64,000 nt of DNA from Phlebopus portentosus (Eukaryota; Basidiomycota; Agaricomycetes; Boletales; Boletinellaceae), in NCBI GenBank assembly GCA_037892935.1, contig JAYXKI010000008.1, positions 1,736,001-1,800,000 on the forward strand, given 5' to 3'. The notes beneath the pieces are model-generated. The model saw only the letters and a program-made list of their open reading frames with translations. It did not search any database and was not told the DNA's origin. Shown here in pieces: positions 10,516-21,842 of the stretch. Numbering within the stretch: the stretch's first letter is position 1; every line of letters starts with the position of its first letter. A program made the position numbers and the translations under genes.

Positions 10516-11792
10516 ATGATCAACGACGGCGACAACGATAGTGCATTAGACAACACGTACACCCGTCATCGTCCTTCTGTTCAGTCCCCCCGAGCTGTCT
10601 CCACCTGCATTCAAACAATGGAACTGCCTCGTCATCAGCAACATCCCCAAGAACAGCAACACCTCGAAATGCAGCATGGCCCTGCCCTCGCTCAGGCTCC
10701 TTACGCCTTTTATCCTCAGGAAGCTGCCGATCCTACAACCTACGCGACCATGACCTTTGCTCAACCGATGCATGACTATAACGTCGTGCCAAACGCACAC
10801 CTGCCTCGTGGGTTTCCCGTATCCTCATGTATTCCGCCTGCCCTTCCTCATCTCACATCGTACTTTGTTTTCTAGGCCAAATGTCGGTTGGTGAGCTGCG
10901 GCAGGCTTTCCAATTCCGCAACATGGGCCTCATGCCCAACCAGCCGTACTCTGACCCTGCTTATCCTCGGTCTTCGGCCCCCAACCTAAATCTACCGCTG
11001 AACGCAACTCCTCCCCCTCCTCAGTCGCCGGGCTACGACCCATTGTCCCCTCCAGTTTCACGCTCGGATACATCCGCTGACGGCATCTACCACTCTAGGA
11101 ACTCCAGCGGTACTACCTCTCTCGCTCCTTCTCGCGGTGGAAATCTTGTCCATAGAAATAGTTTGTGCCATAATCCGACGCCATCTTCATCTAATTCTTC
11201 TTCCAGTCGACATCGAGGTCGTTCCATCAATTCCGATTCAGACGAGCACCACAATATGATGTCTGTTGCACAAGAAATTGCACATACTAGGAAGGAAGCA
11301 ACGAAACGTCAGCGCATTGAAGCCGAACAAAGGCGAAGGGATGAGCTCCGTGATGGCTACGCCAGGCTGAAGGATGTTCTCCCCGTTTCAAAAAAAAAGA
11401 GCAGCAAAGCTCAACTAGTCGAACGCGGTAGGTCTATCAGAACAGTAAAGCCCTTCAGCGGGTGTAAAGAACTTATGTACCTTTTCTTAGCGACGAACTA
11501 CATACTCCAATTGGATAAGACAACACGACAGATGGATACGCACCTCGCTGCTCTAGAGAGTGAAGTACAGATGCTCCGGTCTCTTAATAAGAAAATCTCG
11601 CTTAGTGTCGGTAGCACGCCAGAAGCGACTACAAACGTTGTTGGCCAGATTATGGTGCACAACATGGAGCGTCCGTTGTCACCGCCTCCTGAAGGTGCTG
11701 TTCAACTCCAATCGCAGCCCTCTCATTGTCTGGTCGCCGTGACTAGCAAACCTCCTCCCGAGGAGTCAGATGGGTCCGATGATGCGTTCTAG
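10516..11792 (+). CDS. bHLH transcription factor (three exons)
   Basis: Exons 10516-10807, 10876-11427 and 11491-11792 give a protein of 381 residues. Intron 1 (GTGGGT...TCTAG, 68 bp) and intron 2 (GTAGGT...CTTAG, 63 bp) both restore the frame; intron 2 splits helix 2 of the bHLH. The N-terminal 230 residues are low-complexity (Gln, Pro, Ser). The basic region lies near residues 238-255 (KRQRIEAEQRRRDEL), helix 1 and loop follow (ARLKDVLPVSKKKSSKAQL), then helix 2 (VERATNYILQL) and a leucine-containing coil to about 318. The Glu and the two Arg that contact E-box bases are present, while the usual His at the fifth basic position is Arg. It is predicted to bind DNA as a dimer in the nucleus; the target genes are not evident. 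It has few CpG losses and no stops, in contrast to everything around it. It is the only gene here I consider functional. Confidence 0.9.
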
Positions 11793-11936
11793 CCGAAGAG
11801 ACTGCTTTGAAGCATAACAGAAACAATTGTCTTTTTCTCATATTTATGCGCTTCACTCTGCCTACACCTCTTGTTGTTGTATAACTTTTCCCTCATTTTC
11901 ATACCTTTTTCGATGTTGCCCTACTAGGGTTCCGCG
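11793..11936 (+). other. 3' flank of the bHLH gene
   Basis: This 144-bp AT/CT-rich stretch is all that remains between the bHLH stop codon and the Copia LTR. The original downstream sequence resumes at 18791, because the Copia target duplication (CCGCG/CCGTG) ties the two sides together. The native 3' UTR or terminator has thus probably been split by the insertion. Confidence 0.6.
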
Positions 11937-12223
11937 TGTGAGCAAGGGAGCAAATGAAGTATTCGAGCACACAGCTATTAGATTTGAGAACTAAAGAAAT
12001 ACATGGGAATAAACTACATATTTATAGGCTTTCTACATTTCTTTGATGATGCAAATGTGAGGCGCAAATACAAATAAAATACATCACAAGGAGTAACAGA
12101 GACAGAGTGGAAACATGAAATGATTAAGCCGAATTGCAACTGTAAAATGAAGATAATACTTTTTAGGTCACATGCCAAGAATATTCCCAGATCAAGACTA
12201 CTTTGTTGATTTGGATTTCAACA
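11937..12223 (-). repeat. Copia-1 3' LTR
   Basis: This 287-bp direct repeat of 18504-18790 has TG...CA ends and lies 145 bp after the bHLH stop codon. Promoter or polyadenylation signals in it could affect the bHLH gene. Confidence 0.92.
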
Positions 12224-12606
12224 CTCCCCCTCAAATCGTACGGAGTCCAAGTTCATTTGCAAAATGCTTGACCTTGAAGGAAGGAAGTGGTTTTGTAAGA
12301 ATATCAGCCATCATGTCTTCTGTAGGGCAGTAAACAAGTTTGATGCTCCCATTTTCGCATACCCAACATAAGAAATGATATCAAACGTCCATGTGTTTCA
12401 TTCGAGCAGAGAATTGGCGAGTCTTGGCCAAATTGATGGCTCCTTTGTTGTCTACATAAAGTATGATTGGTTTGTTAATGGTCGAAAAGATTTGTGAAAT
12501 AAGTTGTTTGAGCCAAATAGCCTCCTTTGCAGCATGAACTGCTGCAATGTACTCCAATTCGATGGTAGAGAGCGAAACAATCTCTTGAGTCTTCAAGTAC
12601 CAGGAT

Positions 12607-14209
12607 TGTTAGGACCGGTGTTTTCGGACGAGGTAGTTAGTCCAATCGTACCGGAACAAGTCCCTGCTTCCTCCTTCTGACAATGTATAATTGGAGAGTA
12701 GAGTAGCAAAGGTTAGATGTACTACTAAGAAGTGAGCTATAGGCTCAAGCTTAACCTAGCAGTAAAGCAGAGGTTCAATCAAAGGGGTACAGTTATGATT
12801 GAGGGTACAAAATAATTTTGCTGAGGGACAACACCCCGCTCAGCTGGCGCCTTAAATAAAGTTTCTACTGAATACTACCGACTACCAAATACTACCGACC
12901 ATGCCTCGCCATTGGTTGGGACAACATGTTTCAGCTGGTTTCACCACCACTTTCTTGAGTCGGTGGTACTACTGACAACTCTGGTGGCACTACCGAAACT
13001 CCTGGTAGTACCACCAACTACTTCCTTCCCTATTAGGCAGGCCCTAATCTACCTCTGTTCCGAAGAAGCTTCCCAGGCTTCTATCGATCTCTGTTCCTAT
13101 CACATGTTAGTCCTTAATGCCAATCCTCCCACGAGAGACTTCTTCCATGTGCCGCAATCTCGCTTCGCCGGCGCTCCATTACTCCGGCCAAGCTTCTGCC
13201 GTTAGTCTTCCATCATGGGGCTGACCATTATCTCAGGATTCGGGATCGGCAACCCCTGCTGATCTTTGGAGATTAACCTCGGCGGCTGTGTAAACTTGGC
13301 AGATACCCTTCTATGCCATGCCGCTATATCAATGTCGGAGAATTGTAGTCTGGTACCCGACGTTAACCTGAATCTTCTTCCCAGGTGATTCGTCTCGCGC
13401 CATTCGTCGACTGTAATAACCCCTTCTTCCGATCGTTCCCATGCTTCTAGCATTTGATCCATTGCTTCTTCGATAAGACTTTCGACGTCCGATGGTGCTC
13501 TGTAATAGATGGGCCAATCGACTTCCATTGCAGTGTTTTGACACAAGGTCTGGTGATGATGCTGATTGATCCAAGCTCTCACACAGACCTTTAGTGCATA
13601 GATATCTCTATCACCGAGCCATATGGATACCTCATGATCATATGCGCTCATTCTGCAGTTCGGCAATGGTTGGTCCAACATTCATTCTGAGGGTCCGGGC
13701 TTATGTTGAATCTTGACATCAGCTGCCTCCCTGTTTACTAAGTGCTCCACAAAGTTCTTGAGGAGCCACTCCGAAAGAACCCAACTCCTTTGGTATGCCA
13801 AATAGCAGTTTGTACAGACCAGGCTTTCATGAACAAAGCGTCTGGTTGCACTATGTTGATATCGTCTCTTCTGTAGGAGTTCTACGTATCTTGCGATGTT
13901 CCATTCCTCTATCTGCACGTAGCTTCACTCAGGTGGAGGAGTATGTCCGATGTGCATTCCAGCTAGTCCTTCCTGCAAATTGTATAGGTCCTCCCTCTCA
14001 TTGCGTTCGTCTTCATAATATCGTTGATTGGGTTCCTCTTGAATATATTCTGCAGCTACCTCCGCAGATCCTTGCTGCACTAGTGGGTGAGAATCACCTC
14101 CACTATTCTGTCCTTGAAGCCTTTCGAAATGCTCTTAATTAGGCTGCATGATTCGGTGTGTAAAGTGTCTGATTCCACACCACATTGTATATTCACAATT
14201 TTCGTAACA
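12607..14209 (-). mobile_element. LTR-D copy B, solo LTR in Copia-1 RNase H
   Basis: The 1603-bp unit starts TGTTAGGACC and ends TCGTAACA in plus-strand coordinates. AGGAT stands at 12602-12606 and again at 14210-14214, a perfect 5-bp target duplication. Taking out the unit and one AGGAT restores the Copia RNase H frame. By the direction of its ORF and of the TTTATTTAAG-type box (complement near 12852-12862), it is antisense to the window and in the same direction as Copia-1. Confidence 0.93.
13202..14142 (-). CDS. LTR-D internal ORF, copy B (unknown protein, two inactivating stops)
   Basis: From the ATG in the context RIMQPN near 14142 the frame runs to a TAG after SPMMED at 13202. It is broken by TAA at an expected Gln codon and TGA at two expected Arg codons, while 13202-13681 (159 codons) is open. 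The encoded protein is about 315 residues: an acidic N-terminal part with several EE/DE pairs, an Arg/Tyr-rich middle (ELLQKRRY), a CTNC pair, a Trp-rich segment and a conserved C-terminal half containing SIWLGDRDIYALK and EEGVITVDEW. I do not recognise the family and see no transposase, protease or polymerase motif. It sits in the U3-like part of an LTR, upstream of the element's own TATA box. Confidence 0.6.
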
Positions 14210-17200
14210 AGGATACTGTGCTGCCATTAATAAGAAAAGCATTTCCTGAAATTGCTCGATGGTCTTCTTGCATACTTCCATCTGCATCTGTAAATCCTTT
14301 GAATTTGACATTATCAACACCCCCATAAGTTAATTGGAGATTGATAGTTCCTTTTAAATATGCAAAGACATGTCAAAGGGGATTGAAATGCAAAAGACCA
14401 GGATTAATCGAGAATTTTGAAAGCAGAGTGACGGCAAAGGCAATATCTGGCCTGGTAGCCAAAGCAGCATACATGAGAGAGCCAACCATCTCACGATATG
14501 AGGTGTCTCTCATTAAACCAAGTTCTTCTGAAGTGACCACAGATTGAGCAGAACTGAGGCGAACATTTGGATCCATGGGTGAGGAGACAGGTTGAATGGT
14601 TTTCAAATTGAATCGATGTAGAATAGACCCAATATAACTGGATTGGGAGAGCCCAATAGTGCCCAATTCATGATCTCGAGTGATTTTGATGCCTAATAGC
14701 CAGTGGAGGTTGCCAAGATCAGAAATGTCTACAAATTTGCGAAGATGGATTTTGAAATCAAGGATTTAGTTATGTCAATCAGCGGCAATTGTAAAGTCAT
14801 CCATGTGAATAACAATTACAATAAGATTATCTCCATCCCGGTGGTAGAAGGCCCTGAGGTCTAGATCTGAGCATTTGAAACCTAGTTGATTGACAATCCA
14901 TGTGACTTTCTGGTACCATTTGTGGCCAGACTGCTTTAAGCCGTAAATTGGTTTCTTTAGTATGTACACCTTGGTTCCTCCTCATTTGAAGCCTGGCGGC
15001 AGCCTCATGAAAATCTTCTCTCCTTCATCAAATTGGCCATTCAGGTAAGCACTTTTGACATCCACCTGAGCTAGTTCCATGTTGGTTTTGGCTGCCATTG
15101 TGAGGATTGTTCAAACGGTGGAAAGTTTTGCAACAGGTGCATACGTTTCAAAGAAATTGACTTCTGGTATTTGACTGAATCCTTGTGCAACCAGTCTCCC
15201 TTTATAGTGTATAGGCTTCCCTCCAGCATCCTTCTTCACCTTGAAGACCCATCTGGAGCCCACGATGTTGGTTCCTTTAGGTGCATGTCCAATCTCCCAT
15301 GTCCTGATATTCTCTAATGCCTTCATTTCTTCTTCAATCGCCTGTTCCCACATTGGCCATTCAGGGAGGCTCCTTGCCTCCTTGATGGTCCTTGGTTCCA
15401 ATAGATCCTTATGGTCCATTACAGTGGTGAGTGCATATTCTTCATCATAATTGTCCACCCACTCATTTATTACATCTGCAGCAATCACCACAGCATTCAT
15501 CCTCATAGCTCTGGGGAGCATGCTATCGATTCCAGCTCCGGCCATTACATGTCAAACATATGCTGAGGGCTTTCAAATTTGGCGTTCCCTTGGTTGAATT
15601 TCACTTGGATTACTGGAATTCGGCATTTTGACTTGGTGAGTGTCATTTTGATCAAATTTTTGCAAATTATTTGTTACTGATGGCCCGCTTGTTTCCTCCC
15701 CCTTAAAATGATGAATGGAAGCTTCTTGAGGTGAGAAATAGACACTTTGTTTGATTGAAATGAATTTATTGTTAGGAAAATAGATGTGCGATCCATTCGA
15801 TGAAGGATCGTATCTGAGCTGTCATCCTTCACAAGCTCATTCATCAAGCTTCGATTTCATTTTATCGTGGACCCAACACTCCGTTCCCCATTCTTGAAGC
15901 CCAGATAGGTTCGGCTTCTCTCCGGTAAGTGCTTCGTATAGTGTCTTTCCTTCTAAAATTTTTGTTGATGTTCTGTTCTTCAACCAGATGGCGTGTTTGG
16001 CACATTCAGCCCACAAATTCTTCAGCAAGCTGCTTGTATACAGCATAGCATGCACACATTCTCCAATAGTCTGGTTTAGACATTCTGTGACACCATTGTG
16101 TTTGGGAGTATCGTGTGTGGTAAGTTTTTGCTCAGTTCCTTGTGTATCAAGAAAACTGACAAACTCCTTTCCAGTATATTTGCCACCATGATCTGAGTGC
16201 AAGCGTTTCAGCTTCACTCCATGTTGGGTTTTGGCCCACTTTGCATACTGTTTGTATGTGGTAAGTACTTGATTTTTGGTTCATAGGATTTGGATCACGG
16301 TGTGCTGAGCTGCATCATCCATAAAAGTGACATAGTAGTGTTTCCCTCCAAGAGATTGGACAGGAGATAGTCTCCAAAGATCAGAGTGAGTCTCTTCACT
16401 AAATTTCTTTGCTGGATCACCATATCTAACCTTTGAAACTTCCTTTCAAGTTGCTTTCCCATAGATGCATGATTTGCATGTGTTGACCCAGGGAGCTGCT
16501 TCATCAAGTTGAAGACCAGTTACTGCACCATTTTTCAACATTTGGGACACTATGGAAGGGGAAATGTGTCCTAATCTCACATGGAGGGACTTCATAGTGA
16601 GTTTTTCAAGTACAGCCATTGCATGATCAGATTCTTGACTGATTGGATTATGTGTGAAGCGATATAGACCATTTTTTGACAGATTGAGAGTGGCAATGCG
16701 CTGCCCATTTGAATCGTAAAGAAGCAAGTTCCATGGCCTCCAGAATAAGTAAATTCAGACTGATCAAAGGATCCCTGAGACAATAAAGTGTATAGCGACA
16801 TAGGTGTGTAATGAACATTTTTGATGTTCAATCTTGATGATGAATCTCCATTTGGCATATCTACAGCGAGTGTTCCGATTCCTATCACATGGATCAGTTT
16901 GCTCAGAGTATCGAAAGGTTTTAGATTGATAGGATGGAGGTCCAGAAAATCTTTTTTATATGGTGAGATATACTTTGTAGCACCAGAATCGAGAATAACA
17001 CGATGCTTATTCACAACTGGAGGATCAGGTTCATCTGAAACTTTCAAAACGGTTTGATATACCACACTAATCTCTTTCTTCTTTCCATAACTGTCTTCTT
17101 CCTCCTCCAACCAATCTTCAAAGCCAGGTGCACATTCAATGTGCCTGCATAAGTCAATGGCCATGTTTGGCCCTTTGTCATGAGCCAAACAAGCCCAATC

Positions 17201-18492
17201 TTCAGAATCCAAGTCTACAACTGCATTGGCAGAGCTCTTAGGCATCTTATTCGATTCCTTCTCCTTCGGTAAGTTCTTCGTTTCATTACAAAGATTTGAA
17301 ACATTCTGATTTCTTCTGTCCTTGCGAGGCAAGCAACAGAACTTCACAATGTGACCAGTCTGATTGTAATTATAGCAAGTTTGAGTATCTCGAGGACGAC
17401 TTTGAACAGTAAGTGCTTTGTTTTTGACTTTGTTGTTCATGTTCTGCTTCTGATCATGATTCATAACGTGCTTTTCGCATTCTTTAGCTTCCCTTTCAGA
17501 TTCATCCAAAATGATATGGATCAAGATGTTAGGATTGACAGTTCACATGGCCTGAAGAGCACCCAGGGGCAGCTGCAAGCCAAACATTGCAGTGGCATTT
17601 CTCATGGTAAGTTCAGCTGAAGTTATTTGCGCTGATGCAAATTTGGCTAGGTGTCCAGGCAAACTAGAGATGATAGTAGAGTGGAAATCATCATCTGAGA
17701 CAGTTACACCAGACTGGGTGAGTGTCTCTCATTTCGAACAAAGATCTGACAAGAAATTTTTGACATTTGATCCTTTAGGACACTTGATTCAAGGAATTCA
17801 GCCTTTAGGGACATTTGAGCATACATGGACTTGTCTGTATACTCAATAACAATTGCGGTCCATCATTGTGCAACAGTGGGGAATTGATGAACATGCATCA
17901 AGGTCGAATTGGGAATCCTCTGCGAAAGTAAGTACTGAGATAAAGCTTTATTATTATCCCAATCTTGCTAAGCCTTCTTTTCTTCTGCAGTAGGAGGCTC
18001 AGGAGTCGGCAGAGTCAATGATGGCAAGGGCATCTGGGCTAGAGGTACAGTTCCAGCCACTTGCAGTTGCATCTGAGTAGCTGGAGTGGCTGTTGCTACT
18101 GCTGCTGCTGCTGCCTGGGTTTGCGATCTCATTGCTCAATGAGCTTGAGGTGCAACTGGGGTTGAGGATGAAGCACCCAGGGGCTGTGTTGTGCCAAATG
18201 CACTTCCAGTCCTCATAGGTGGCCATTGCTGAGGCCCTAGTTGTGTTCCTGAAGGTGCAGTCGCTGCTGCAAGCCCAGGATGAATAGAAGTGCCATCGAA
18301 ATGGCCCCAGACATGTTTGGCATGAACAGCATCTTCAAAACAATATGAAAAGATTGCCCAATTTTCCCCCAAAGGTTTGAGCTTCAGTACAGCGCTGGTA
18401 AGTAAATTGTATGCATACTGATTGGTAGTCATCTTTGAAATATAAATTCTTCTTGACTAGACAAAGTGAATCTCAAGCGCAGTGAAAGCCAA

Positions 18493-18503
18493 GGCTCATA
18501 ACC
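18493..18503 (-). promoter_or_regulatory. Copia-1 primer-binding site matching initiator tRNA-Met anticodon arm
   Basis: Directly next to the 5' LTR the minus strand reads GGTTATGAGCC. This is the exact complement of GGCTCATAACC, the anticodon stem-loop of eukaryotic initiator tRNA-Met. Copia elements are known to prime from an internal half of this tRNA instead of its 3' end, so the site supports that mode here. Confidence 0.8.
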
Positions 18504-18790
18504 TGTGAGCAAGGGAGCAAATGAAGTATTCGAGCACACAGCTATTAGATTTGAGAACTAAAGAAATACATGGGAATAAACTACATATTTATAGGCTTTC
18601 TATATTTCTTTGATGATGCAAATGTGAGGCACAAATATGAATAAAATACATCACAAGGAGTAACAGAGACAGAGTGGAAACATGAAATGATTAAGCCGAA
18701 TCACGACTGTAAAATGAAGATAATACTTTTTAGGTCACATGCCAAGAATATTCCCAGATCAAGACTACTTCATCAATTTGGATTCCAACA
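18504..18790 (-). repeat. Copia-1 5' LTR
   Basis: 287 bp, paired with 11937-12223, starting TGTTGGAAT on the minus strand. It carries TATTTATAGG-type AT boxes. Next to it lies CCGTG, the other half of the target duplication. Confidence 0.92.
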
Positions 18791-18844
18791 CCGTGCGTAT
18801 CGTATACAATACATGCGTATATTTTCAGCTTCATATACATACAG

Positions 18845-20276
18845 TGTAAGAAGTATTGATACGCTAGGTCCGAGATCGTGCACGTGACACATGTTTCACA
18901 GTAATCCGCATTGTAGCAGCAGAACTCAGTGTGGATTGACTCAATTTGAAGTAGTATGGACTACTGTAGCCTCTCACATTCAACTGCTGCATAGGAAGAA
19001 CTTGCAATGCTCGGAATCCACCAAGAGTGGCTGATCGGACGCTCGAGCCACCCAGTTGAAAACTTACAAAGGCTGACTTAGCTAGCCTGTCTTACTAAAA
19101 CCCAGGCATGAGAGGTAAATTGAAGGATCTGCAATCAGCCCCCAACACCCCCAAGCTTCAACCCGACGTGATGCACTCTGGCTTTTCCCTTTTGGATCCT
19201 ATATACATTTACATTTTGTTTTGTCCCCTATGATTCCTTATGCTCACCATTCTGTATGTGCTCACATTTCAGATTATGCTCTATAGTCATCATCCCACCA
19301 CTTTCCAGATATGCTAACCTTGTCTTTTGTTCCCATGCATTCCCTTATGTTTATCACTTCCAATTTCCTTTCGTTATGCTCCCTGACGCTCCAATAGCTC
19401 AGGTTTGGACAATGTTATAAATAGGCATACTATTTGTAGTAGGAGCTCAGTTTTGAAATGGAGGACAGTTTAGCTCAGAAGAGCTCAGTCCAAAGTTCAG
19501 TTCAGACTAGGAACCCACTCTAGCTACAGTCGAGACCAATTCGACTCTTCCTGTACCCTCCTCAACTCTCTATCTCCCACAAATACATGATAGTTCTATC
19601 TTATACGCCTGGAGTCTTCTGCTCTGCAGTCATACCCAAGCCCAGTGTGATCAGTTCGACCCATGTTGAAGTCTGAGACCCTCAATCACTCTTCCTTACG
19701 CCCCCCTGCAAGGTCTCACTTGAGTCCCCTTGCATATTGCTTTGTTCTGCATTGTATCGCTTCATTTCATTTCGTAACCTGTTGTAACCCATCGTAACCA
19801 TTGTAACCCATTGTAACCCATTGTAACCCATCATAACCCATTGTAACTTGTTATATCATATTGGATCCTCGAAAGGATCATTTTCATATTGTTAGCGCTT
19901 AGAGGAAGTCCTTCTCTAAGCTTCGTCTCATCGTCTTCTGCCTCCAGGGTTCGAATCCATTGAGGGATTACCTGTGAGGACATTGATTACCTTTGCATCA
20001 CTGCCACCAATCCCCCTTGCTTTGACTTCTCCCACCTTGCTTTTTTGCCTATCTCCTTGATCCAATCCCCCCCCTCTCACATACATCCAGCAGCCTTCAA
20101 ATCCCATTTTCTCCTCCATCCCTTCTGGAACTACTCTGGAACCCAGATCGATGCATCAGCCCTTCTCTAGTTTCCCCCCAAAGTCACCCTTCTCTTTCCC
20201 ACTTGTTTTAATCTTACCGAACAGCCCCCAAGAACTGTGACACTCCTCAGCTATCAGACAGTTCACCAGAGTTTCA
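18845..20276 (+). mobile_element. LTR-B copy 1, 5' LTR of Gypsy-I
   Basis: It starts TGTAAGAAG and ends AGAGTTTCA (1432 bp). A TTATAAATAGG box lies near 19415. It contains eight 10-bp repeats of the form TTGTAACCCA at 19771-19850. A Gypsy primer site and gag follow directly, so it is a 5' LTR and not solo. It shares its last bases (AGTTTCA) and the primer site with LTR-A of Gypsy-II, so LTR-A and LTR-B belong to related subfamilies. Confidence 0.85.
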
Positions 20277-20278
20277 AG

Positions 20279-20296
20279 TGGAGCCTCCAGTGAGGG
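20279..20296 (+). promoter_or_regulatory. Gypsy-I primer-binding site
   Basis: Two bases after the LTR end the sequence reads TGGAGCCTCCAGTGAGGG. The same site with two transitions follows the LTR of Gypsy-II at 52282. A start with TGG, complementary to a tRNA CCA end, is the rule for Ty3/Gypsy. I could not assign the tRNA. Confidence 0.7.
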
Positions 20297-21842
20297 GGGA
20301 AATTCACTGTTTGTCCAAAATGAGTAACCAAACTCCAGGTAGTACTTGGACTACCCGTAGCCAATCAGCCCATATCCCCATAGTTCACCAAGCCTTACCC
20401 CAAGTCACACCTCAGACACCTAGGCAGAGGGCAAGCACTAGGAGCACCACAGCATCATTGCTAAGTTCTTCAGTAATTCAACCTTCACCTCTAACCAAGC
20501 CCAGTACCCTACCATTGTCCAAGGCATCAGCCAAATTGTCTCCTTTTAGTTTCCAAGAAAACAATCTACCTACCAAATTCTCCAAGCAAGAATCCTTGTC
20601 ACCAGAGGATATCACTGTTTGACTCGATTACCCAGACCCCACTAGGCTCCAACAGCCTCAAACCTCCAGTCAGGCAATCCAAGTCGATCCACTTGCACAA
20701 CAGTCACAACCAAGCGGATTAACTCTTGCTCACCACCTCCAAGGACTGGGAAGTAACCTACAGATCCTTAACCAACTTCAGACCAATTATCAGCAATTGC
20801 AGCATATATCGAACCAGATGGCTGCAGTTAGACCGCCTCTTTGAGGTGACAAGAGAGCACCAGTATTTGATGGTTCTGATCTGAAGGAACTGTTCCGCTT
20901 CTTCAATGACGTAGATGCAATCACAATAGATTCCAACTAGGATGTGTTGACTACAATTAGATGTGGGTACCTGTACTATGTAAAGACTGAAGTTGCGAAA
21001 GTATGGGAGACCCTCCCCAAAGTTTCCGCCACCCCTGAGAGTGTCAGAGATTTCAAAACAGCTATCAAGAAGCTTTATCCAAGTTTGGCAGATGGCAAGA
21101 GATACTCTAGGGGTGAATTGGAGCAGTTCATTGCCAAATAGGCCAAGAAAGGTATTCACACCAGAGATAAATTTGGCACTTATCATCACGAGTTCCTATG
21201 CAGAGCCAGGTATCTCATTGCTAGCAACAAACTTACTGAGAATGACTCAAAATTCACATTTCTCTAAGGCATATTGAGCCAGACTAGGAAGGATATTCTG
21301 CAGAGGCTCGAAATCAAGGACCCAGACTACAAGAGGGGCAATCTCTACAACATCAAGAAAGTAGCAAATGCAGCTATGTACATTCTTTCGAGATCTGCAG
21401 TCGATCAGATCAGATCTGACCCAATGAGCGGCAGAATGAGCGCAATGATGAGTGCATCATCGGGAGGACATGGAATGACCATCAAGAAGGAAGAAATGGA
21501 CTTGAGTAAAGTTTGGGAAATGCTGAAAGGTTTTCAGGTAACACTGGAATCACTCACTAGAGGCCAGGGCCCTCAAATCACAACAGGTCTGCAACCAGCC
21601 CCATTGGCTTGCACGCCCAGATGTGCATTCTGCAGTGATCCCAGCCACTTTATAAAGTCGTGCCCAAAGGTACTCGAGTATATCCAGGCCGGGAAGTGTC
21701 TACATGACTCAAACAGACAAGTAGTCATGTTGAATGGAGCCTTTGTATCAAGTAGCGTTTTGGGCTGGAACCTGATGGAGCAAATTGACAACTTGCTAAA
21801 GCCAAACATGTCACATCCAGTCAACATTATTGAAGTTGCCGA

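Larger units (their letters stand above)
12290..18432 (-). pseudogene. Copia-1 gag-pol polyprotein (decayed, split by LTR-D)
   Basis: Reading from the ATG at 18432 the order is: Gag; zinc knuckle near 17377-17335 whose second Cys is Tyr (CYNYNQTGH...C); protease with DSGAT near 16990; GAG-pre-integrase block LHVRLGHIS near 16600; integrase with LHSDHGGKY and NGVTE (15837-16217); reverse transcriptase 14775-15545 with the catalytic box HMDD in place of the usual YVDD near 14800; RNase H split between 14215-14660 and 12381-12606. Joining the RNase H parts across LTR-D gives FLINGSTVSW then SLSTIE.EYIAA, the expected family motif. Protease-integrase-RT-RNase H order is diagnostic of Copia. At least eight in-frame stops mean no active polyprotein. 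Confidence 0.92.
11937..18790 (-). mobile_element. Copia-1: complete Ty1/Copia retrotransposon
   Basis: The element is on the minus strand: 5' LTR 18504-18790, gag-pol 18432 down to about 12300, 3' LTR 11937-12223. Flanking 5-bp sequences CCGCG and CCGTG differ by one transition and fit a target duplication. A purine-rich tract next to the 3' LTR (12224-12235 on the other strand) is the plus-strand primer. The length is 6854 bp, or 5246 bp without the nested LTR-D. The two LTRs differ at about 12 of 287 positions, all transitions. The polyprotein has several stops, so the copy is dead. Confidence 0.93.

Noticed and set aside
19771..19855. Interstitial telomere
   Set aside because: The TAACCC core is spaced at 10 bp within LTR-B, and the same place in two other LTR-B copies holds the same kind of repeat, so it belongs to the LTR.
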